NCBI GenBank assembly: GCA_039000515.1
Contig: JBCFYV010011164.1
Location: 40,182,566-40,246,565, forward strand
DNA: 64,000 nt
Origin: Timema cristinae
Lineage: Eukaryota; Arthropoda; Insecta; Phasmatodea; Timematidae
Reading direction: 5' to 3'
Shown: positions 27,001 to 40,900 of the stretch, in pieces
How positions within the stretch are numbered: the first letter of the stretch is position 1
Layout of the letters: every line of letters begins with the position of its first letter
Notes under the pieces: model-generated
Seen by the model: the letters and a program-made list of their open reading frames with translations, nothing else
What the model was told of the DNA's origin: nothing
Database searches by the model: none
Position numbers and translations under genes: made by a program

Positions 27001-30000
27001 ATGTTTGAACGCGCTCTAAGAACTGATCTCAGGGAGTGCTTACTAAGTGCTCAGTGTACAATCAAACAAGAGGATCTTGGAGCACTAAAAAACATTATGG
27101 TGCTGCTGTGTAGTGACTAGCTGCACAAATCAGTGTTTAGTAATATTGTTTCTTTTCAACATGGTGCATGACGTCGGCTGCCTGCGGATTATCTTCCGAT
27201 TTGTTTTTTTGTGTGAATTAGTTACAGAAACACAAATAAAATATAGTTTAGTGCGTATTTGATTAGAGTATATTTTATCTTTATCAATGGTGCCTGATAG
27301 CGTAGAAAAATGCGGCACATTGTCAAAACAGATCAACAAAGGTGAAAGACAAGGTTACAACGCATGCTTTAAGGTTGCAGTTGCAAGATACGCTATGCAA
27401 ACATCATTAAGGCGTGACTGATGTTAATGTGCGTCGCTAGAGGAAAGATTTTCCCAAGCTGCAGAATTGCAATTCAAAACATCAGGCATTTCGTGGCCCC
27501 ACAAAAGGACGCCACGAAGAATTGGAAGAAAAAGTTATCCAGTTTGTAAGAGAGAAAAGAAATGAAGGTGTGTCCATATCAAGAGAAATCATTCGTTTGA
27601 AAGCCCTCGAAAAGGCTCAGGAAATGAATGTTCTGCGGCAGACTTTTAGAGCCAGTATTGGTTGGGTTAAAAGAATGATAAAGATAAATGGGTTATCTCT
27701 AAAACGCCGGACAACAATAGCCCAGAGATTGCCTGCTGATTATGAAGATAAGCTTTTAGTTTTTCAGAGATACATTTTCAGACTCAAACAGGAACAATTA
27801 CTTCATGAGTCAGATTGGAAATTGTGACCAAACACCAGTGTTTTTAGATTGTGCACCCGAAAGGGAAGAAGACTGTAATGATCCGTACCACAGGCAATGA
27901 GGAGTTAAGGGTAACCGTAATGCTTGCTTGTCTTGCAGATGATCCCAAACTCCCACCCTATGTTATTCTAAAAAGGAAGACCATGCCCCCAGAAAAATTT
28001 CTATAGCAATTCAGTTCAAGAGAATGGGTGGATAACTGAAGATTGGATGAATGTAGTATGAAATAGGCGCCCGGAGTTGCACTTGGTAGGAGCATGCTTG
28101 TACTAGATGCTTTTCGGGGTCATCTTACCGACACTGTGAAAACTACTGCCACAAGGATGAAAACTGACTTAGTTGTGATACCAGGAGGAATCACAAGCCA
28201 GCTTCAAGTGCTGGATGTAGCCATTTAAAGACTACCTGAAGAAAAAATACAATGATTGTCTGTTGGAAGGAAATCATGCGCTCACTCCTACAGGCAAGAT
28301 AAAGCGAGTGTCACCAAGCCTGCTAATCGAGTGGATCCTAAAGATTCCATTATAGCAGGATTCAAGAAATGCTGCATTTCTAATGCACTGGATGGGTCAC
28401 AGGATGATCTGCTTTGGGAGGCCCCAGGCAGAAATGTGTCCGAGGGTGATTCTATGAGTGGGAACATGAAAGTGAAAGCTCCACTACTTGTTAGAATGAC
28501 GATTCAGTTGATGAGAGTGATTAGATGAGAACTAATAATTACATTGTTTTTAATATGTGCTGCATAACATCCACCCTACATATTAAGACTAATAATGATG
28601 ACCCAAGTGTACTTGACAATTAATGTGTAATAAATTATACCTATTATTTGTAAATTAAAACATTCAACTACTATAAATTAATTATTACAATTTTAATAGG
28701 CCTATGCAGTAAATGAAGAAATTTGAGCTTCAACATGAGGTAAGAGAACAACCTTGTATTAAACAAAATTTTTCTTTTATTCTTATTGAGCCATGGAGAA
28801 AATAGGGTAAGGGTTGTAAGGCGATATTTATTTTTTACTCAGCCAAGGGAAAAATAGGAAAGTCATTTCATATTTGAGGCCGTTTTATACACAAGCCAGC
28901 CAATATGGGTATAAAGTGTGTTCTTTTCATCGCAAAAACCATGTTTTGTTAGATCTTTTTAAATGTTTCTATCCACCTTTTCTTGTACCTTCTTCCAAAC
29001 ATAATACAATTTTATATTCGAAAGTCTAATAATTTAGAGAGTGATATTCAAAAATATTATAATTTTCAAATACTAGCAGCGCTTTAATTTTTAATTTAAA
29101 TTTGGATCCAAGGAAAAAGATTGAAACCGTATGTATTAAGAAATCAAGAAACGAAAAATCAAGAATAAAATGAACCGGAATCATGAAAAAGAGGAAATGT
29201 GTCACTTCCATTGCAAATTAATGTGTCTTTTTATATATATATATATATCCCCCTCTCTCTCATATATGTGTGTGTGTGTGTGTGCATGCGTGTGTGTGTG
29301 TGTGTCATGTAGCTGCCCTAAATGAATTTTTATTTTTAAAGCAAAGTTATATCTAACAAATGATCAAAGCAAAGTCAAAAAGTGTTTAAAAAAGTCAGCT
29401 ACTTTACATAACACCAAAAAAATGAGATTTTTCAGAGTGTGCCCATAGTGATTTCACTAAAATTGCCAACACAATGATTAATTAAAAATGGTACAGTGCA
29501 TCTCAATGACTCTCCCCTGCCTTTATCTTAAAATAGACATTGACTAAAAATGCGTAGATATGTGAAACAAAATAATAGGTCTATACATTGTTGTAGAAAC
29601 ACTACACCAAATATAATAAATGAGATAATATACACTGTTACTTATGCTATGGCATTAGGAACACTGTCACAGAAAAAATTGATTAAAGAGAAACATCTTT
29701 GTCTACCAAAGAGCATAAGAATCAAATTCGTTTTCAAAGATCTTAATTAAAAAGTAGCTTATATAAATATATTTCCAATAAAAATATTGTTTTCTTTAAT
29801 AATACAACCACTTTAAAAAGCTAAATTACTTTATGTCTCAAATAGTTGCAGAGAAATGATGAAAATTGGAGAAGTTCCCCCAAATAAGGTGCCCTCAAGG
29901 TCATTTTCATGAGAAAATGAAAATTGCCATATTGTGTGTAGTGATAAACAGTGTCTAGATATAAAAGTTGTTGTATGTAATAAATAAACATTCTATTAAC

Positions 30001-31868
30001 TAGGCCTATAATAACAAACACGAGTTTAGTAACTATTCCACTTTTAGATTTGTGAAGCCACTTCTGTGATGACGTCACCAAAGCGTCTCACGCAACATTT
30101 TTGTCAGTTCCGGTGTATATCTCGAGTGGCGAGCATGTGCTCTTTATTCTTTAAATGTTTATTGTTCTTTAATAAATAAAACTAACAAAAGTTAATCAAA
30201 ATCATTAAAGCAAATTTAGAGAAAAACTTTCAGTAAACTACCCTTAAATTTTGGGTTAGATATCCAATTACAAAAACCACTCGGGGGGACCTTATGAAAA
30301 CCCCAGCAACCAAGTTTTAGCCCAACCAGTAAAATAGTTTCGGCTCTAGCCTGGGGTATTGACAGACGGCATTGTGAAAGCAATTTTTTTTGTTTTGGGA
30401 GATCATGAACGTTTGACACTTTATCAAAATTTGAGTTTGATTTTTTACGATCAAACAATACTTACTATCCAAAGTTTCAAGAGAAAGTAAAAAGGGAGAA
30501 ATATAATGATTAGGGATTGGGATTCAAACTAAAAATAAAATTCTGAACCTAAATATAACAATTCTAAATTCCAAATTCAACTTTATATTAAACTCCAATT
30601 TTATTAATTCAAATAAGAATTTTTTTTAAGAGATTCTATTTTAAAGAAAGATATATTATTTAACTTAACATATTCATTATTTCAACAAAGTTTCATGACA
30701 TTTTTTATTGGGCTCAGATAAAAATATATATAATTTAGTCAGGTGTTTGATCTAGACTTCATAACATTTAACCATAAATACTCTATTTAAATTTGATTCA
30801 AAAATATTTCATTTTAAAGTGTATCAGATTAAATTCGAGTTTGAAAGTAAAGAGTCAGATTTCATTCATAATTGAAAATCTTGAATTCATACAGGCTAAA
30901 ATGTTCATATCCCATCAAATTGTATTGTCTGTCACATAATGAAATTCTAAATGATAAAATGACTTGCCTTTTTGGCTGGAAGAGGAAAGTAGAGTTCTCT
31001 ATCAAACCGTCCGGGCCTTCTAAGGGCTGGGTCGATGGCATCTATACGATTTGTAGCGCCAATAACAATAATTTCTCCTCTGTTGTCAATACCATCCATA
31101 AGTGCGAGTAGTGTGGACACAATACTGGCATGTATTTGATCTTGTTTTGTCGAGCGGACAGGAGCTAAACCATCAATCTCATCAAAAAATATGATAGACG
31201 GCCGCATTTGGTAGGCCTGAAAATAAAAGTATGAATGTTTAAGTTAAATATCTTAAGTGTAGTCAGCTATTAGACCCAGCAAAAATTTGTGAGATGTCTC
31301 TTTACAAACATACCTGATACATACAAAAATTACAGCTAACTGGCAAAAATATAATAAAAACAAATACTTTGTGAATTTGATTATTTGGCATTTTAAATTA
31401 GAGTTAACAATACATATAATTTCAGTTAAATGTTATTGTTATTTGCAGCTGATAATAAATAAAATAAGTGAAGTGGCTAAAATAGTGACCAAATTACTGC
31501 AGATAAAAATTTGCATTTTTTACTACCTCCAAGGACACATTAGGTCAGATAGATATGAAAAAATCCAAGAGGGTAGGGTTTAAAGGTGTTAAAATATTGG
31601 ATCATTTTACATGTAATGACCCAAATATGATTTGTAATATTTTTTTCAATCTATGTGGCACCCTTCTTTAACCGTGTAAATTTAATACCAGCACAAGTGA
31701 AGATAACAAAAGAGTTGTTTCTTTCGATACCGATCCGATACCAGAGTGTGATTACTAATATCAGTAAAAGTATAGAGGAAAAAGTATTGAGTAGAAAAAT
31801 AATAATATCGATATTAGTAAAGTATCAATACTTTTTACACATCACTTGGTAGTAAGACACAATGCAAC

Positions 31869-31924
<56 letters not shown>

Positions 31925-34900
31925 CAATACATTATATACAAATATATAATACCATATATATTTAAGGGATGGGCCCTCAAATTCTAAGGGATATTCGAGA
32001 TTCATTAGAGGATGTCCAGCCAAACTAAATATTAAAATTCCCTAACTTCCAGGTTTTCCAGTTACTACATATACATTCAAACATTATGTTTTTAAGATTA
32101 CAATTTAATACATTAATATATTTAGACACGTACACATTATGCAATTATGTCACTTTATGCAGGTGTTAAAAGTTATCAATTGGTTTACAGAAATACACCC
32201 TGGAATTATGAGAAACATTATTTATAGTTTCTTCTTCCTATGACATTATATATTCTTGTGCATGCACTTAACCATGACTCAACTTTGGGTAAGGACACGC
32301 AGTAGAAGGGTGAAAAGACAACTTAAAAATCACTTGTTGGTTTTGAGAATTGAGATTAGCATGCTCAACTGGGATAACTAAGTTAAAATAGATTCCTAGT
32401 GTGTATTAATTGGAAAAAAATATGTTTTTTTTACTATTGTAAATAAAAGTTGCATATTTTTTTTAGTGAAAATGTTGAAATTCCAGAAATTTGATCAAAT
32501 TTCCTAACTTTTCCCTTACTTTTCCAGGTTACTGTACACCTTGTAGTATTAGTGACTCAAATCCCTAAGAACAAAAATTTTTAATTTTTCAAGTAAAATT
32601 TGTTTTAAAACTGTAAAATTCCTTAATGGTAGTTCAAAAACAATTATAATTATATGATTAACTTAATAACCAGGCTACAGAACAGTAATTTACCACTTAC
32701 CAAAAGAATTTTAATATTATAATGAATGGATTATAATACAGACTATTAACATTTTGTTAGTATTTATATTTTCTTTTATTCTACTATATTTATATTTACT
32801 CTTTTGCTCATAATAATTCCTGGATTCATATTTGGGATTCAAAGATAAAGTGGAGATTAGGATTTGTAAAATAGTGGATTCAATCCAACACACATTATAC
32901 ACTGTATTATTATTATTATTAGCACCGCGTCTTACTACCCGTTCGGGTTATACGCACTTACGCTAATGTGTAATGGTAGGGTGATTGTGAGATGAAATGA
33001 AGGACCTACAGTTTAACGTGGAATCCGAACCACGGTGGAGGTCTGGCATTCCTCACATTCACAAGATGTCTTGTCAGAGGTGAAGGAAGGGTTTGGTAAT
33101 CAGATAAATCTTTGCTGGGACCGAGGATTGAACCCCGGCCGCCAGCATAGAAGTCTGACACCTTACCCCTAGACCACCAGGTCACCTACTATATACACTG
33201 TAAATTTCTTGTATATTGCTAAAATATAATTACAGCTTTAATCTTGTAAATTACTTACTTGATCAAAGAGCAACCTGAGCTGTCTTTCCGACTCTCCCAC
33301 CCACTTGCTAAGACAGTCCGCTCCTTTTCTCATGAAAAATGACACTCGGCGATCTCCCTTGCTGCATTCATTAGCCAAAGCACGAGCAATCAGTGTCTTA
33401 CCAGTTCCTTCAAAAAAAAAAAAAAAATTAACCAAATAAACATTTATAAATTAATTTTCTTTTAGTCTTGAGTCTCAAATAACACATTAAGTACTAAACA
33501 CTAAATAATATCTCCTTTCACATTTACAATAGACGATTAAATTATGTATGAGGAATGACGATGATTTCCCAATTTATTTTTAGGTTATCTGTTTTAGGTA
33601 GTCGCATAGTGCATTTTACATTTCCTCCTCAAGAGTTTTGACAACGAAACCTAGGTCTATAAAGAGGAAATTGATAAAGAATGATAGGAACATGTAAAAG
33701 GAAATAATAACATAACTAATAAACACAGGAAATGAACAGTGGATGTGTAATGTGTATTCACCAATAATATTATTATTATTAGCACCGCGTCTTACTACCC
33801 GTTTGGGTTATACGCACACCAATAATACAAATCAATACTTATGGTTAGAGATCAGCGAGCTTGGGTTTTTTCATTCGAGTCAAGTATTTCTAAAAGCTCC
33901 TGAGTTCTGAGTATATTTATGATTTTAAAATGTTAAAAAGTATATTAAAACACATGTTCTTAAAATAATAATAGCATTCATTTTTATAAAGAGTAAGTAT
34001 TTTTGGAGAAAAAAAAAAGTTTAAAAAAAGCGGAAATATCGGTTTTTAAATTAGAAATATGAAAAATAAATATTTCCGAAAATTCAAAACAATGTGCAAC
34101 TGTGGAAGTTTGAAGAAGTGTAAAGTGTAAAAGTGTCAAAAGAAAATAGAAAAGTGTGTTTATTTCTATCTAGGCCTAACCTAACTATCCTTTCGGGTTG
34201 ACTTCCTTCATTATTAATTACTTTACATTATTGAACAGTGTTTCTACACTGCCTTGATAAGCTAATATTTCCCAAAAATATGCTTCAGTAACTTAATTTA
34301 CCTTATAAGAAAAGTTAAGAATCAAAAACAATTAGAAATTAGAAGTGTTTCGTATTTCGTTTATTATTCCTTAGTGTAATAGTGCATGATCACATCTTCT
34401 GTTCCATTTCCATTCCTCTATGCGCAGCTGCACATGTACATTGTACAGGCTCTCGTTAAGACATTTTATTTAAGAAATTTACTTCAATTCAATTTTTAAT
34501 GCTTATAAAAAATTGTATGCCCATACTTTAAAATACAAAATAATATTTCTAGCAAACCATATGAAAAAGTAAATGCTTTTTTTTAATACAAACGTGGTAA
34601 GTATGGTAAAATATGTATTGTAATAAATAAGATCAAGAGTGATTTTAAACAGGTTAACAAACATAATTCCATAACTAAATGAGAGCTGGTTTTGTAGCTA
34701 AACGATTAATTAATAGAAGTATTATATATCTTAAGTTTGAAAACATTTAATATAATAGTATATTATTGATATCACATTTTTAATTTAATATAAATTGTTA
34801 TTTTAGAAAGGCACCGAGTACAAATAGAAAAAGAATCATTCAAATATCTAACATATTTTTAGATATTTTTATTTTCATTGCTTTGTCATGGAAATACAAG

Positions 34901-37900
34901 TAAGCAACTTCAATCAAGTATAATTCAAAATGGACAACAATATTGAATACATTTACTGGCCGAAAGTGATTTTAAAGCTCTATTACATTATTAATTAATG
35001 TGGGTGATTTAATTAATTTTTAATGATTTGTTAAGTAATCGAATGATTACTATTGTTTTAAAAATTGATTATTAAGTACACCAAGTGGAAGCTCAAAAAT
35101 GATGAGTCTATAAATCTTTCGATCTCGATCTCGAGCTTAAGCGAAGAGCTCGGGTCGAAGCTCGGAATATGAGTACTTGCAGAGCCCTACTTACGGTATG
35201 TCAATTTAAGATAAAACCTACAAATACCGAAAATGGCCGTCGCCGCCTCCTCCTCCCCCCTCCCCATGATAGGAATGTGTATCGATATTAGACAATTGCT
35301 GCCAAGACAGGGTGAGTAGGAAAAAACCATAATCCAGGCATTCCAATTCTATAGTCATACCATTGCACACCTGACTAAATTTTTTATTGATTTGTATTAT
35401 AAAATAATCAATGAATATAGTATTATAGTATCCATGGCTTGCAATTTTTTAACAATTGCTATCACAACTTTCGGACATTTCATTCTGAATGCAAGAATGT
35501 CTTTCTCAGTTGCCTTTACATTCATTAGGTGTTTCATTGTACTGAAGCCAAGGTTAATGTGTTTTAATTGAAGTAGATTTTCACAACAATTAAGATCCAG
35601 AGCAACCAGTTTACTACCACAATCAGCAACTTTAACAACATGGTTTGTAAGACTTCTTTAAAGGTCATGGAGATCACTGTACATGTAGGGAACAAAGGGC
35701 CTTGAAGATTGAAATTTTCATAGGAATGGTTCACATTCTCAGCCTAAGTCTTAAATTATTATTATACTATAAGATGGTTATACCTGGAGGCCCATGGAAG
35801 AGCACGCCTTTGGGTGGATTAATGTGGAACTTTTCAAACACCTCCCGGTACAAAATGGGGAAGACCACCATCTCCTTTAAACACTGGATGTGACTCTCTA
35901 AGCCCCCCACATGTTTAAAAAGGATATTCCTATCCAACTCCATTGGATCAACATCTGCTAGAGTGGTGGCCATTTGCTTTCTATCGCCTGACCGTGTGTG
36001 ACTGCTACTCGGGAGATCAGCAGAAGTGAAATTGATCGGCATGCATCTGAAAATATAAAAACATAAAAATATATGCTAAGTTGTCATTTAGAAATGTGAT
36101 AAATAGAAAATTGCACTGAACATCACTTTTCTATGAGAATATAAGGAACAGCAAAATGGAAATATTTCTTTTGAGAGCTTGTCAATATTTAGTTATTGAA
36201 CTGGGCCAAAGAAACTAAATAAAACTAAACAAAGAAATGGATATATAATGCAAATCGTTTGGCTAAATAATTGGTAATTTAAAGGATAAAAGTACAGCTT
36301 ACCTGTGATGAGGTTAATTTGTCTTTGATATCCCCAAATAAGCCAATCATGGCAGTGAGAGCTTGAGGAATAAGCTATGTTATCATCGGATACTTATAAA
36401 ACTATTAATACATGTAAGGATATCAACATTTACTAGTGTTTAAACCCACTGTTCCTGTAACCGTGGTGTATTGATTGACTAGTAGTAGACTCTAGCAGCA
36501 AAAGTTGAGAACTAATTCATTTGTGTTTTGTTTTAAAGGTTAGTTACTAAGAGTTGACAAGTGTTCATTTAAAATATAATTTCCACTGTTACCTTAGCTT
36601 CCTTCTTATTAAAATATTTTCTAATGTGTTTAAACATTCATAATGTGTATTCTATTTATTTATTCATGATCCTAAAATTAATGAAGTTTATATATCAGAA
36701 GATGCTATCCTTACCACGAAACTCCACTCTAGATATTATAATGTAAGCAATCAGATAATTTTTTAAATCGTGATTTATCATTTCTACCATTTATTTTCAC
36801 AATTGGTGTAATATATTCACAGATCTAAGAGAATTTATATAACGTGAAAGTCGAGATATATATTGTCCCGTCATAATTTAGACATACACCTACTGGAATA
36901 TAAAGAAAATTATCAACTATTAAATTTAAAGCCCATTTAGGCAGAATTAAAACATTTGAATACACAGTAGAGCATGACTAGATGATAAAATATAAAGCCA
37001 GACCGAATTATATTTATTTAAATCTAACCAGTTACCTGTTTCGGTTCTTGTTTCCTTTTTTCCTGTCAAAATGCTCATCGTCTGAAGTAGAAGATGAGGA
37101 AGACATTTTTCGTACATTGCGCAGCCTATGTCTTCTGATCGAATTGCAAAGCACAGAACGTAAAATACGATTTGACCGCCGTGGAGGATCTAAAATCAGA
37201 CAAATATGACATTAATATTTGTTTATTAACTAAAATTATTTCCTTAAGACTCGTCTACAAAATCCATGAGTTCTGCATTCATAGTATTTAATCTACAATA
37301 AAACTGGAAATCATACAAATATACACTTAGAAAAAAAATATCTAGAGAGAGGTGCATGCATACATCTGAAGCATAGGTTATAAGAATACCAATGGATAGT
37401 TTAACCTACAAGAATAACGCCGCTCTTTCTGAGAACTTAGTATTTCTCAGAAAAAAATTCCGAGATGCCACGCCTTCTGGGGTTTTAAATTTTTGATAAA
37501 ATATTTTTGAATTTCTGTTTCTAAAATTGTAATTTCATTTTATATTTATTTCCAAAGCAATGGTACCTTTCAATGACATTGGTGCTTTAATTCCAATGCA
37601 TGCAAATATTTATTTTGCTGTGATTGGTAGTCCATAGCAGCCCATATAAACTAGTCCTTAGAATGGTAAGAACTAAGGATTTATGGATAAGGACTCTGTA
37701 GACAAGTAATAAGAGGAAGTGGAAGGAGACACCTTGGTGGAACTACAGTATGAAGGAAGCTGTGGAGGAGAAGAATAAAGCATTCAGAAGGAGTTTTAAT
37801 AAGAGTAATGAGGAAACAGGGCAGAATATAGGGAGAAGAGTGAACAAGTGGTACATGAAGCCAGGAAGAATGTAATGCAAAAATGGGTAGAAATGCTGGA

Positions 37901-40900
37901 ATAGGATGTGGAAGGAAGTATGAAGAAATATGTGCACAAAGAGTTTCACACAACTATAGTTTCATACAATCGCACAACCGTGGTTTTATGAATCTCGCCA
38001 GAACAGAAGACACCGTTTATAACACTAAATTGGTGAAAGCTATTGAAACACATGTGGTTGTACGATTACAATTTAAGGAAGTACAGCAACAGGGACAAAA
38101 CTAATGCCACCTGGAAAGTTGTTGTAAAGGAAGTGGAAAGTACAGGCGGGTAATTTTTATTTTTAATATAGCATTGTAATGCCTTACCTTAAATTGAGCT
38201 GTTTGTTTAGATTAACACTATAAGTGTTGAAAGTTGCAGTGACAGATCTGGTCTAGCTTGTTATGATTAGTTAATTAACAATAGGATAAATGAGCTGACA
38301 ACTCAAAACAGTAAGTAAATAACATCTATTTAAAGGGGTCACTCTGCCCATTTTGGGCTGCATGGGATAGAACGCCAGGTCATCAGGTACTTGTGCTGAA
38401 GAGCAGTCGTGCCCAAGGTACCGAGGTTAGTATCCGTGTGGGATCGCCGAGTGTGTCAGTGAGGCCATCGGTTAAGCGTTTCTTGTCATGACCAGTTCTG
38501 TCACAAGCTCCTATATATATATATATATGTACATATATATTTGTAACTTACTTATAGTAGATAGTAGTGCTATAATAAACCATCTAAGGCCTTCTATAAA
38601 TTACGAACGCACACATATATTTTGCCGCCATCCTTATCCTTTCTCATAAGACATCCTGACCAGTTAGGTCCTTTGGAAGGGATGTGATGACAGTATTTTT
38701 TTTATATCTTTTCTCTTTGTTCTTTCTTGTTATTACTAGTTACAAATATTATTTAAAAATATATTATTGGTTGAGGCCAGTCTAAAATAAGTACACAAGC
38801 TCCTCTATTTAATAAACCTTTATTTTCTCATGTAACACTATTTTTGTGCATCAATAATCACTCACCACCTTATATTGTTTAAGCCCACTGTGAAGGTATT
38901 ACGATAACAGGCTTTAAAAAGTAGTCACAAAAGTACTCTCTAATACCTAGTTCAGTAGTTAAATTTTTTAAATGTGATTTTCAATGATTGTTTAGATCAA
39001 ATAGTATGCATAACAAATTAAACTAAGCCAATATAAAACCATTACAACTCAAATGGTTTATACTTTTTTTTAATAATCTGCTCTTTTTTTAACCCTGGTT
39101 TTTTCACTTCCCACTATAAAACCAACATCAAACTAATTATACTAAAAGGACATTTTCATTGAGTAGTAATTTTCATACTAAACTTTGTTTATGCTTATTT
39201 AATAAATCAGTAAGGGCTCTTGATTTTCTAAAGATTATTATCTGCAAAAATCATAAATACTGAATCAAAAACAAACAATATAAAGATTGTTCGATCTAGC
39301 TGGTTTTTCTTTAAAAACAATTAATTTTCTATTTATCAACTAGAACTGTTTCCAGAACGTTGAAGAGAGTGATTGTTCAGTATAAATTATATTTATAGCA
39401 ACTCTGTCTTTTTTGTACAAATTAGCCTTTATTAAACATTGCTATGAAATTTTCCAACAAAATTTTAACAGATATAGTTTTGTGGGAATATGGCCCCCTC
39501 ACACTGATTCATTTTTTTCCTAATTATGTGGGTTTTTTTTGTTTTGTTTTATTCACTTTGATAAAGACATTAAGGAATTTTTAGTCCATTACAAAATGTA
39601 ATAGTAAAAAATTGGGGTTTCGTTTTTTATATCCAACTATTCAAAATATAGGGGAAAAACTATAGAAGGCCGTGGTTAATCACAGAAATTTAAAAGTGAA
39701 ATCGTTTTCGAAAATCACCGTTTCCTCAAACTCTAATGGGTAAGGGCTTGCCTTTCTATTCTCCTTTTAATGTGTAAATATGTATTTCACAAAATTCAAC
39801 ATTTATATTCATTGGTGGAATATAATTGACATTAAACTTTTACTTTCAGTATTAAGTAGTCATAAATCCTTATTTATTTTCCCCTCAGAGCCTTGTTACA
39901 ACCTCGGGTCATAAAAGGTGGCCATGTTTGTCGTCATTTAGCTCTTGAAAAGAGCATTTGCGAGCAAGGATGGGTTGGCCATCATTGGGAGTATTATTAA
40001 ATGTAATCAATACATTAGGGGTGTGGTACGGTTATGCTTACACATTTATCATTAAGTCAAATGAAAGATTTAAAAATGTGGTTACCTTTCTAATTTCATA
40101 CAAATCTTTGTTTTCAATTATTACTATTAGCAATCTGTGAACACGCATTTATTACTCAAGTCGTTAGCCTCGAGTGTTTCAAAAAGCTCTCGAGTTCAAG
40201 TATATTCATAATTTAAAATGTTAAATCATAGATTCCTCAGTTGTGCATGTGTCATAAATATAGATTCTCACTATAAATTATCTTATTACAAAATTTATTT
40301 CAATTTCTAATGCATATAAAAGTTGATTTTCATACTTTTTTAAGATGGTTAGAATAATATCTCTAGTAAACATTTAAATGTGGTAGGTTTGGTAAAATAT
40401 TTTTTGTAATGTTGATCGACACTGATTTTATGTAGGTTAGACAACATAATTTTTAATGAAATAGTAACTAACTCTAGTTTTGTTAGTAGCTGAATGGATT
40501 AATAAAAGTATTAATATATTTAGTTTGAAAACAATCAACCACAAACCATTCTCAATAAGGCTCTGGAAGTATTTAGATTTCAAGCTTGGAGCCGAGCTTG
40601 TCCTTTAAGCTCGAGAGATTTTAGACTCGTCATTTTTGAGATTTTACTTCATGTACTTAATAATCAATTTTTAAAACTCAATAGTAAGCATAAGCTAATT
40701 AAATTAGATAATATCGCCATTTCCATTAATACATCATTCGGTTACTTAACAAATTGTCAAAATTAATTTCAATTTTCATATTTATAATGTAAAAAGAGCT
40801 TTAAAATTACTTTCGACCTGTAAATTCATTCAATATTGCTGTCCATTTTGAATTATCCTTGAAGTTACTTACTTGTATTGCCATGACAAAGTAATGAAAA

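Noticed and set aside
30060..30130. TGACGTCA-containing GC-richer stretch as a second promoter
   Set aside because: One CRE-like palindrome without any adjacent exon or start is too little support.
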